Below are positions 55,216 through 62,996 of a stretch of 64,000 bases of DNA, piece by piece (the first letter of the stretch is position 1; every line of letters starts with the position of its first letter). The notes beneath the pieces were generated by a model. It searched no databases, had not been told where the DNA came from, and saw only the letters and a list, made by a program, of their open reading frames with translations. A program made the position numbers and the translations under genes. This DNA comes from Flavobacteriaceae bacterium PS02337 (GTDB lineage: Bacteria > Bacteroidota > Bacteroidia > Flavobacteriales > Flavobacteriaceae): NCBI GenBank assembly GCA_029959285.1, contig JASCOE010000003.1:248001-312000 (forward strand), written 5' to 3'.

Positions 55216-55335
55216 GGACACGGATGAAACGGATTTACTTCGTAAAGACGCTGATAAAACGGATTTTTTTAAATAAAAATTAAAATCTGCGTAAATCCGC
55301 ATTTTCGCGATAGCGAATTAATTTCATCCGCGTCT
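55216..55335. repeat. Hairpin element, ACGCGGATGAAACGGATT family
   Basis: Left arm starts GGACACGGATGAAACGGATT with TTTACTTCGTAAA inside. Right arm carries TTCGCGATAGCGAA and ends CATCCGCGTCT. Third copy of the family with two different mini-hairpins on opposite arms. Confidence 0.86.
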
Positions 55336-55365
55336 AAATCAATCGCAAAGAAAAAATAGCAAAAA

Positions 55366-58182
55366 ATGAAAATCTTTCAATCAAAATATTGGCTTTTTAT
55401 CCTTTTAATCGGATTTAAAAGCGTTGCCCAATTTTCTACAACAGTTCCGCTAAGCAAAGACGTTGTTTCAGGGAAATTAAAAAACGGAATGAAATATTAT
55501 GTTCTTCATAACGAATGGCCAAAAGATCGCGTTTGTTTTTATTTCGCCCAAAATGTTGGAGCAATTTTAGAAAACGATGATCAAAACGGATTAGCGCATT
55601 TCTTAGAACATATGGCTTTTAACGGAACTAAAAACTTTGAAGGAAAAGGCATTATCGATATGCTGGAAAAAAAAGGTGTTAGTTTTGGAGCAGATATTAA
55701 TGCTTACACAGCGCAAGATCAAACTGTTTATAATTTGAGCAATGTTCCTGCAAATGATTCAAAACTAATTGATTCTTGTCTTTTAGCTTTACACGATTGG
55801 TCTGGTTTTCTTTCTTTAAAAGATGCAGAAATCGACGCAGAACGTGGTGTAATTCGTGAAGAATGGCGCACAAGAAGAAACTCAGATTTCAGACTTCGTT
55901 TAGAAACCGATAAAGTGTTGTATAAAGATTCTAAGTATGCAAAACGAGATGTAATCGGCGACTTAAATCTGATTAATACTTTTGATTATCAGGTTTTAAG
56001 AGATTATTATAAAAAATGGTATCGTCCGGATTTACAAGCTGTAATTGTCGTTGGCGATATTGATCCGAGAGAAATCGAAAAGAAGATTATTGAAACGTTT
56101 TCTTCAATAGAAATGCCTAAAAATGCCGCTGAACGCTATTATGTTTCTGTACCTAAAAACAAAGGAATAAATTATGTTTTGGCAAAAGATAAAGAAGCGC
56201 AGGAAACAAACGTTGTTTTGTATTTTAAAAAGGATTTTGATAAAGTTAAAAGCAGCGAAACTATCAGAAGAGATTTGGTGAATAATCTTTGTACGGATAT
56301 GATGAATAGACGTTATCAAGAATTCATTCAAAACAATGAAACGGCTGTTTTAGGAATAGGAACAGGAACTTCAGAAGTTTCAAGACTCACAGATTCTTAT
56401 TATTTGTATGTAACGCCAAAAAACAATAAAACTTTAGAAGGTTTCAAAGAAATGATGATTGAAACCGAAAGAGCTGTTCGTTACGGATTTACGCAAAAAG
56501 AATTAGATTGCAATAAAGAAGCGGTTTTGAGTTCTTATGAAAATTTGTTGAAGAATAAAGACAAATTTGAAAGTGATGGATTATCAGAAGAATTGGTGAA
56601 TTATTTCTTGAAAGCAATTCCGTTTGAAAGTATTGATACACAATATGAAAACGTAAAAACTAGAATTTCTTCTATTACACTTGCAGAAATAAATCAAGCC
56701 GTTAAAAAATTACAGACAACAGACAATATCGTCATGACGGTTACTGGTCCAGATAAAAACGAAGTAATTTATCCTAAAAAAGAAGAATACATAGCTATTA
56801 TGGCAGCGGTTAAGAAAATGCCTCTTGAAAAATATAAAGAAACCAATACCGACCTGCCTTTAATCGCAACTGAATTAAAAGGTTCTAAAGTTGTAAAAGA
56901 ATCTGCAATTGAAGGAGTTTCTGGTGCAAAAAGTTATGTTTTAGCAAACGGAGCAAAAATTGTTTTGTATCCGACGACTTTGGCTAAAGATGGGGTTTTG
57001 TTTTCGGCTTTCAGTTTAGGAGGAAGTTCTTTGATTAAAACCGAAGATATTCCGTCTTCACAAATTGCGGTAAGTTTAGTTGAAAATTCAGGTTTAGGCG
57101 CTTTCAAAAGCACCGATTTAAAAGATAAACTGAACGGAAAAATTGCCAATGTTAAACCATACATTTCAGAATTGACTGAAGGTTTTCAAGGTTCGAGCAA
57201 TCAAAAAGACTTCGAAACTTTACTCCAATTGCTTTATTTGTATTTTGAAGAACCAAAGTTTGATAAAGATTCATACTCACGAATGATTACAGGTTTTAGC
57301 AATTCTTTAGAAAACACTTTAAACACCAATCCGAAAGTTTTTCAGGATACTATTTCGCAATTAAATTACAATCATAATAAAAGAGTTCCATTATTGAATG
57401 AAGAATTTTTGAAACAATTGAGTTTTGAAAAAGCATCGGAACTTTATAAACAAAGAATTCAAAACGCAGCCGATTTTACTTTCGTTTTCACTGGAAATCT
57501 TCCTGAAAATGCAATTGCTTTAATCGAAAAATATATCGGAAGTATAGCATCAGATTCTTCTAAAAAAGAAAATTTTGCAGACAATCATTTAGATCCAGCG
57601 CCAGGAATTGCTAAACAATTATTGGTTCGCGAAATGAAAGTGCCAAAAGCAAGCGTTTATATTCGTTTTGTAAAACAATTTCCATACAATTATAAAAATG
57701 TATTTACGTCTCATATTTTGGCTGAATTGCTTTCTAAAAAATATCTGGATTTAATTCGAGAAGAAGAGGGTGGAAGTTACGGAGTTCATGTTTCATCGAG
57801 TGTAAGCCGTTTGCCTTCTGATGAATATTCAATGACAATTAATTTTGACAGCGATCCAGAAAAAGAAGAAAAACTGACTAAAATTGTTTACGAACAAATC
57901 GAATTAATGCAGAAAAAAGCACCAAAAGAAGAAGATATTCAATCGGTTAAAAACACACTTTTAAAAGCCAGAGCAGAAAAAGTATTAAGCAACGGATTTT
58001 GGTTAGGAAACTTAAACAATATGTTGCTAAATAACGAATCGTTTAAAGACGATGCTATTTACAAGAAAACATTAAACGAAGTTACCGCAGAAGATATTAA
58101 AGCATTTGCAAAAGAGTTTTTTGCTAAACCAAGTACGGTCGAAGTAATTATGAAATCTAAACCTCAAATTACTGCACCATAA
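55366..58182 (+). CDS. M16-family zinc peptidase (insulinase/pitrilysin type)
   Basis: A 938-residue secreted metallopeptidase (signal peptide to about Ala-Gln22). The inverted zinc motif HFLEH spans residues 78-82 in LAHFLEHMAFNG, and a downstream Glu in AEIDAERGVIREEW completes the metal site. The second, non-catalytic M16 domain is in the C-terminal half, with REEEGGSYGVHVSSS typical of the substrate-binding R/Y motif. The length matches two-domain tandem PqqL/YmxG-type enzymes. Such proteins degrade peptides in the periplasm. In this block it supports, but does not prove, a peptide substrate for the SusCD system. Confidence 0.94.
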   Translation: MKIFQSKYWLFILLIGFKSVAQFSTTVPLSKDVVSGKLKNGMKYYVLHNEWPKDRVCFYFAQNVGAILENDDQNGLAHFLEHMAFNGTKNFEGKGIIDMLEKKGVSFGADINAYTAQDQTVYNLSNVPANDSKLIDSCLLALHDWSGFLSLKDAEIDAERGVIREEWRTRRNSDFRLRLETDKVLYKDSKYAKRDVIGDLNLINTFDYQVLRDYYKKWYRPDLQAVIVVGDIDPREIEKKIIETFSSIEMPKNAAERYYVSVPKNKGINYVLAKDKEAQETNVVLYFKKDFDKVKSSETIRRDLVNNLCTDMMNRRYQEFIQNNETAVLGIGTGTSEVSRLTDSYYLYVTPKNNKTLEGFKEMMIETERAVRYGFTQKELDCNKEAVLSSYENLLKNKDKFESDGLSEELVNYFLKAIPFESIDTQYENVKTRISSITLAEINQAVKKLQTTDNIVMTVTGPDKNEVIYPKKEEYIAIMAAVKKMPLEKYKETNTDLPLIATELKGSKVVKESAIEGVSGAKSYVLANGAKIVLYPTTLAKDGVLFSAFSLGGSSLIKTEDIPSSQIAVSLVENSGLGAFKSTDLKDKLNGKIANVKPYISELTEGFQGSSNQKDFETLLQLLYLYFEEPKFDKDSYSRMITGFSNSLENTLNTNPKVFQDTISQLNYNHNKRVPLLNEEFLKQLSFEKASELYKQRIQNAADFTFVFTGNLPENAIALIEKYIGSIASDSSKKENFADNHLDPAPGIAKQLLVREMKVPKASVYIRFVKQFPYNYKNVFTSHILAELLSKKYLDLIREEEGGSYGVHVSSSVSRLPSDEYSMTINFDSDPEKEEKLTKIVYEQIELMQKKAPKEEDIQSVKNTLLKARAEKVLSNGFWLGNLNNMLLNNESFKDDAIYKKTLNEVTAEDIKAFAKEFFAKPSTVEVIMKSKPQITAP

Positions 58183-58263
58183 TATTAGTATACATTGGTC
58201 TTTCATTTTTTAAGAAGTGTTTTGAATTAGTAAGCTTATACGACTAACTTGAAAAACCTACAG

Positions 58264-58294
58264 AGAGCTGTTTTTAGAACAGCTCTTTTTTTTT
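58264..58294 (+). terminator. Rho-independent terminator after the M16 gene
   Basis: AGAGCTGTT and AACAGCTCT form a strong 9-10 bp stem followed by a run of nine T. It closes the sigma/SusCD/TlpA/DsbD/peptidase block. Confidence 0.92.
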
Positions 58295-58302
58295 AAACTA
58301 AA

Positions 58303-58333
58303 TTTGTAAGACTAAAATAAGCTGTTATATTTG
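58303..58333 (+). promoter_or_regulatory. Bacteroidota-type promoter, near-perfect
   Basis: TTTG at 58303-58306, then exactly 19 bases, then TATATTTG at 58326-58333, fits the -33 TTTG/-7 TAnnTTTG consensus. Transcription would begin near 58340, so the start at 58345 would leave almost no leader and ATG 58363 is preferred. Confidence 0.85.
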
Positions 58334-58362
58334 ATATAGTTTTAATGATTAAAGATGTCTTT

Positions 58363-59742
58363 ATGAATGAAATACTTTGGGAAAAAGTACAGCGTTTTAA
58401 CTTTGATAACGCAACCGATGAATACGGATTTTCGATAAGATTAGCACTTGAAAATCATTGGACATTATATTTTACTCAAAGTGCTTTATTAGAATACAAA
58501 AAATTCATGTTTTTGGCAGCGACTAATAATGAAATGGTTTCGCCTTCTGAAATTGTAGACATTGTTTGGCATCAGCATTTAATTTTTACAAATTCGTATT
58601 CAGATTTTTGTATTCTTTTAGGAAAAAGAATCGAACATATTCCGTCAACTCATAATCGAGATGAATTCGAAAAGTTTCAAAAAGCAAAAGAACGAACAAA
58701 AGAATTGTATGAAATTAATTTTGGAGTTCAGCCGTCTGAAGTTTGGGAATTTCATAATGAATTAGACTCTTTAGAACTTGATAAAAGCAAATTTGATATT
58801 TCTAAACTTAGAAAAAAGTTTTTGCAATATTCTATATTTCTTTCTTTTCCAATTTGTCTTTTGATATTTCCAGTTTTAATCAAAATTCAAAATCCAGACT
58901 TTTTAATTGGCTATATTTTTTTATTTGGATTAACGATTTTGCTTTTAGAATTGTACGTGAAAAGAAGCTTTACTTTATTTTATGAGAACATTAAATCGCA
59001 TCCGATTTTACAAAAGCTTTCTGCTTTAGAATTGGTTTTCTTTAAAGAAGATAAATTAGAAAATGTAGTGCATGGCGTTGTCAATAATTTAATTCAGAAT
59101 AAAAAAATCAGGATTTTAACCAATAACAGATTAGAATTAATCGATGAAGAATTTGGTGATAACCAATATGAAAATTGTGTAATTGAAATCATGAAAGAAT
59201 TTGAACCAATGCCTTACAAGCAATTGTGTCAATCAGTTATGCAGAAACCAATTTTCGAACAATTGCAAAAAGCAACATATAGAATTAGAGAAAGAATTAT
59301 TAAGTCTAAAGAATTCGCTTTTGTTGTGCTTGTTGTCATGATTACTTTAGGAATATTTTTAACTGTAATTTTTAGCCGATTTATTACGGGAATTTGGAGA
59401 GATAAACCCGTGACTTATTTGTTGTTTGCAATTATTCCTTTAGTATTAATATCTATTGGTTATGTAGATAGAGTCATAAATTTAATGTTTGCTAAGATCA
59501 TTCCGTCGACTATTAAAAAAGAAATCAAAAACAGCGAAATTGAAAACAATTGGGAGTGGAATTATTTTCTTTACGGAAGTGTAGTGCTTTCGAGTTTCTT
59601 TGTTCCATTGACAAATTACAATTCAAATAGTTTTTTTACCAATAATTCTAGCGGTTCAGGATCATGCGGTTCTTCATGCGGAAGTTCTTGCGGAGGCGGA
59701 AGTTCGTGTGGGAGTTCATGCGGTGGTTGTGGAGGCGATTAA
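58363..59742 (+). CDS. TIGR04222-type membrane protein with GRDP-like N-terminus and Cys/Gly/Ser tail
   Basis: A 459-residue protein from ATG 58363, chosen because the promoter just upstream leaves no room for the ATG at 58345. The soluble N-terminal part (to about 145) has IVDIVWHQHLIFTNSYSDFC, as in glycine-rich-domain (GRDP) proteins. Transmembrane segments are IFLSFPICLLIFPVLI, YIFLFGLTILLLELYV, VVLVVMITLGIFLTVIF and YLLFAIIPLVLISIGYV. The C-terminal tail is Gly/Ser/Cys-rich with eight Cys in 26 residues (CGSSCGSSCGGGSSCGSSC and CGGD). TIGR04222 proteins are uncharacterised. The tail may bind metal or form disulfides (inference). Confidence 0.78.
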   Translation: MNEILWEKVQRFNFDNATDEYGFSIRLALENHWTLYFTQSALLEYKKFMFLAATNNEMVSPSEIVDIVWHQHLIFTNSYSDFCILLGKRIEHIPSTHNRDEFEKFQKAKERTKELYEINFGVQPSEVWEFHNELDSLELDKSKFDISKLRKKFLQYSIFLSFPICLLIFPVLIKIQNPDFLIGYIFLFGLTILLLELYVKRSFTLFYENIKSHPILQKLSALELVFFKEDKLENVVHGVVNNLIQNKKIRILTNNRLELIDEEFGDNQYENCVIEIMKEFEPMPYKQLCQSVMQKPIFEQLQKATYRIRERIIKSKEFAFVVLVVMITLGIFLTVIFSRFITGIWRDKPVTYLLFAIIPLVLISIGYVDRVINLMFAKIIPSTIKKEIKNSEIENNWEWNYFLYGSVVLSSFFVPLTNYNSNSFFTNNSSGSGSCGSSCGSSCGGGSSCGSSCGGCGGD

Positions 59743-59790
59743 ATTTAATACATTAAATAAATCATTCTAAACCAAAACGCTTTTAAATTT

Positions 59791-59840
59791 GTTGTTGGTC
59801 GAAATTCTATACAAGCAAATTCAATTTATACTACATTTAT
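59791..59840 (+). promoter_or_regulatory. Shared upstream element of GH29 (operator plus -7-like box)
   Basis: GTTGTTGGTCGAAATT at 59791-59806 followed, 33 bases from GTCGAAATT to CTACATTTAT (59831-59840), by a -7-like TACATTTA. The same arrangement, with the same spacing, precedes nagB at 62032. The upstream 16-mer differs at two purine positions only, which fits a regulator binding site. Confidence 0.55.
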
Positions 59841-59871
59841 GCTTTATAGACTATTTTAAAGCCCATCAGCA

Positions 59872-61965
59872 ATGAAAAAAATATTCCTTTTCTTATGTTT
59901 TTTTAGTGTAATTTCTAATGTTTCAAGTCAGGAATTGGCGAATGCTCCAAAGCCTTTTGGACCGCTTCCGACACAAAAGCAAATCGATTGGCAGGAAATG
60001 GAATTTTATGCTTTTGTGCATTTTTCATTAAATACGTTTACCAATAAAGAATGGGGTTTTGGAGATGAATCGCCAGAACTTTTTAATCCGTCGCAATTAG
60101 ACGTTCGCCAATGGGCGCGTGTGGTGAAAGAGGCTGGAATGAAAGGAATTATTTTAGTTGCGAAACATCATGACGGATTTTGTCTTTGGCCGTCAGCTTA
60201 TACAGAACGTTCTGTGAAGAATTCGCCTTGGGAAAACGGGAAAGGAGATTTGGTAAAAGAATTGGCAGCAGCTTGTAAAGAATACGATTTAAAACTTGGT
60301 TTATATCTTTCACCTTGGGATAGAAATCATCCGCAATATGGAAAACCTGAATATGTTACGTATTTCAGAAATCAGTTAAAAGAATTATTGACCAATTATG
60401 GTGATGTTTTCGAAATGTGGTTTGACGGTGCAAATGGTGGCGATGGTTATTACGGAGGTGCAAACGAAACCAGAAAAATCAATTCATTGACATATTATAA
60501 TTGGGACGAAACGTATAAATTAATTTACAGTATCGCACCCAAAACATTAGTTTGGGGCGTTGGACCTTCTGAAGCAAGATGGATTGGAAATGAAGAAGGA
60601 CGCGCAGGAAAAACCAATTGGTCGTTACTTCGCCAGAAAGATGAATTGGCTGGAAAAGTACATTATTCGGAATTTACGTCTGGACACGAAGACGGAGAAA
60701 AATGGGTTCCAGGTGAAGCCGACGTTTCGATTAGACCAGGATGGTTTTATCATTCTGTGGAAGACGATAAGGTTCGTTCGCTTGACGAAATGGTCGATAT
60801 TTATTACGAATCGATTGGTCGAAATGCTACTTTATTATTGAATCTTCCGGTTGATAAAAGAGGTTTGGTTCATGAAAATGACGAAGCAAGATTGAAAGAA
60901 TTGGTGGCGACAATTAAAGCCGATTTCAAAAAAGAATTATTAAAAGAAAGTAAAGTTCAAGCTTCGAACATTCGTGGAAACGATTCTAATTTCGGACCTC
61001 AAAATGTTATTGACGGAAATAAAAATACGTATTGGGCAACAGACGATAAGGTAAAACAAGCTTCAATCGAATTTACGTTTAAAAAACCAACGGCAATCAA
61101 TAGAATTTTATTGCAAGAATATATTAAACTTGGACAGCGAGTAAAATTATTTTCTGTTGAAGCAAATGTAAATGGACAATGGAAAACAATTGCCAATGAA
61201 ACTACAATTGGTTACAAAAGAATTTTGCGTGTAGATCGCGTTATCGCTTCTGCGATTAGAGTAAATATTTTAGACGCAAAAGCTGGATTTGTAATCAGTA
61301 AAATTGAAGCGTTTAATGCACCAACTTTCGTTAAAGAGCCACAAATTCTTCGTGATAAAAATGGTTTGGTTACGATTAAATCGGAAGATGGAAATGCCGT
61401 TTATTATTCGCTTGACGGAAAAAAACCTTCGGAAAAAAGCATTTTGTATAAAGCTCCTTTTACTTATAATAAAGCACTAACAATTCAAGCTATTTCGAGA
61501 AATACAAAAGAGAAAATCAATAGTGCTGTAAAAACAGCCAAATATGGTATTTCTAAAGAAAAATGGAAAGTGATTTCTATTTCTAGCGGAGATGATAAAT
61601 CGGTTGAAAAAATTATAGATGGAGATGCCAATACCGCTTGGGGATTTGGAAGTAATGAAAACAAACTGCCTCAAACCATCATTATTGATATGGGAGAATT
61701 AACCACAATAAAAGGTTTTACATACACGCCACAGCAAGTAGGAAGTAATTTGAGTTTGATTTCGAATTATGAACTTTACACTAGTGAAGACAACATCACT
61801 TGGACAAAACAATCGGAAGGAGAATTCTCAAACATCAAACACAATCCGATTGAACAAATTAAGAGTTTTGCTGCAGTAAAAGCAAGATTTTTAAGATTTG
61901 TAGCCACAGGAGCAGTAGGAAATAGCCAAACTGTTTCGATTGCTGAAATTGGTATAATCGAATAA
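59872..61965 (+). CDS. GH29 alpha-L-fucosidase with C-terminal sugar-binding domains
   Basis: A 697-residue secreted enzyme (signal peptide to about Ser20). The barrel has the GH29 signatures LVAKHHDGFCLWPS and EMWFDGANGGDGYYGG with nucleophile Asp185. Residues about 355-480 form an F5/8-type C (discoidin) domain (NVIDGNKNTYWATDD). A chitobiase C-terminal-like domain (AVYYSLDGKKPSEKS) follows, then a second F5/8-type C domain (IIDGDANTAWGFGSNE) at the end. GH29 retains configuration and acts on fucose. It is not inside the pectin block, and its shared upstream element with nagB suggests a fucosylated amino-sugar glycan (inference). Confidence 0.93.
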   Translation: MKKIFLFLCFFSVISNVSSQELANAPKPFGPLPTQKQIDWQEMEFYAFVHFSLNTFTNKEWGFGDESPELFNPSQLDVRQWARVVKEAGMKGIILVAKHHDGFCLWPSAYTERSVKNSPWENGKGDLVKELAAACKEYDLKLGLYLSPWDRNHPQYGKPEYVTYFRNQLKELLTNYGDVFEMWFDGANGGDGYYGGANETRKINSLTYYNWDETYKLIYSIAPKTLVWGVGPSEARWIGNEEGRAGKTNWSLLRQKDELAGKVHYSEFTSGHEDGEKWVPGEADVSIRPGWFYHSVEDDKVRSLDEMVDIYYESIGRNATLLLNLPVDKRGLVHENDEARLKELVATIKADFKKELLKESKVQASNIRGNDSNFGPQNVIDGNKNTYWATDDKVKQASIEFTFKKPTAINRILLQEYIKLGQRVKLFSVEANVNGQWKTIANETTIGYKRILRVDRVIASAIRVNILDAKAGFVISKIEAFNAPTFVKEPQILRDKNGLVTIKSEDGNAVYYSLDGKKPSEKSILYKAPFTYNKALTIQAISRNTKEKINSAVKTAKYGISKEKWKVISISSGDDKSVEKIIDGDANTAWGFGSNENKLPQTIIIDMGELTTIKGFTYTPQQVGSNLSLISNYELYTSEDNITWTKQSEGEFSNIKHNPIEQIKSFAAVKARFLRFVATGAVGNSQTVSIAEIGIIE

Positions 61966-62031
61966 TCGCTTTTTTAGATGCGTTAAAAATAGTTTGATAT
62001 TTCATATTTTGTCTTTTGCCGAAGCGCAATC

Positions 62032-62081
62032 GTTATTAGTCGAAATTTTAATTAAAAAGGATAATTTAATTCTACTTTTAT
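62032..62081 (+). promoter_or_regulatory. Shared upstream element of nagB
   Basis: GTTATTAGTCGAAATT at 62032-62047 and, 33 bases on, CTACTTTTAT at 62072-62081. This matches the GH29 upstream element in sequence and in spacing, and its -7-like TACTTTTA differs from TAnnTTTG in one base. Confidence 0.55.
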
Positions 62082-62107
62082 CTTACTAATTAAATGACAA
62101 GCGGCAA

Positions 62108-62995
62108 ATGATTAAAGAAGATATAGGTTTTAGAGAAGCAGGAAAATTTGAAGAAACTCGTTACGAGAAGATTCACAATGTTATTTTCGAATCTTCGGAA
62201 GAAGCCTCTTTTTTGATTGCTCAAGAAATTGCCAATTTAATTCAGAGAAAAAATGAACTGAACGAACCTTGCGTTTTAGGTTTGGCTACAGGTTCATCGC
62301 CAATTAAAGTGTATGAAGAATTGGTGCGAATGCATAAAGAGGAAGGGCTAAGTTTTGCAAACGTAGTTACTTTTAATCTAGATGAATATTATCCGATGGA
62401 TAAAAATGATATTCAGAGTTATTATCATTTTATGCACGAGCATTTATTTCATCATGTCAACATTCATCCAGAAAATATAAATATTCCTGACGGACAGGTA
62501 AGTGCCGAGGAATTACAGCAATATTGTATCGATTACGAAATGAAAATTAAGTCGTACGGCGGTTTAGATTTTCAGCTTTTAGGAATCGGAAGAACAGGAC
62601 ATATTGGGTTTAATGAACCAGGATCTCACGTAAATTCTGGAACCAGAAGTATTACTTTAGATCATTTAACTCGTATCGATGCGGCTTCTTCTTTTTTAGG
62701 AATTGATAATGTTCCGAGAAAAGCCATTACAATGGGAATTGGAACCGTTAGAAATGCAAAAAGAATTGTTTTACTAGGTTGGGGAATCAGTAAAGCGGGA
62801 ATTATAAAAAAGACAATCGAAGGGAAAGTTTCTTCGCATGTACCAGCGACGTATTTACAAGAGCATGACAACACAACATTTGTTCTAGATACAGAAGCTT
62901 CGTCTGAATTAACGCGTGTAAAAACGCCTTGGCTTGTAAAGTCTTGTGTTTGGACTGACGAGCTAAAATTAAAAGCGGTGGCTTGGTTTAAGTGA
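62108..62995 (+). CDS. nagB: Glucosamine-6-phosphate deaminase, catalytic part
   Basis: A 295-residue cytoplasmic protein with the NagB core: FNLDEYYPMDKND, LGIGRTGHIGFNEPGSH and TRSITLDHLTR. It converts glucosamine 6-phosphate to fructose 6-phosphate and ammonia. In Bacteroidota this enzyme is usually about 640 residues, with an LmbE-like domain fused at the C-terminus. Here the frame stops at TGA 62993-62995 directly after AVAWFK, and the missing domain continues in another frame (62997 on). One extra T in TGGTTTAAG would explain it. Deamination should remain possible since the deaminase core is complete. Confidence 0.93.
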   Translation: MIKEDIGFREAGKFEETRYEKIHNVIFESSEEASFLIAQEIANLIQRKNELNEPCVLGLATGSSPIKVYEELVRMHKEEGLSFANVVTFNLDEYYPMDKNDIQSYYHFMHEHLFHHVNIHPENINIPDGQVSAEELQQYCIDYEMKIKSYGGLDFQLLGIGRTGHIGFNEPGSHVNSGTRSITLDHLTRIDAASSFLGIDNVPRKAITMGIGTVRNAKRIVLLGWGISKAGIIKKTIEGKVSSHVPATYLQEHDNTTFVLDTEASSELTRVKTPWLVKSCVWTDELKLKAVAWFK

Positions 62996-62996
62996 G

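Noticed and set aside
59798-59806. GTCGAAAT similarity to the TTTGTCAT-type repeat ends
   Set aside because: The repeat ends have GTCGAAATGACAAA, but here it is followed by TTCTATAC with no inverted partner, so the GH29 and nagB elements are treated as separate.
62986-62996. Programmed +1 frameshift in nagB
   Set aside because: No known slippery signal or stimulatory structure is visible at TTTAAGTGA; a plain indel is simpler, though not excluded.
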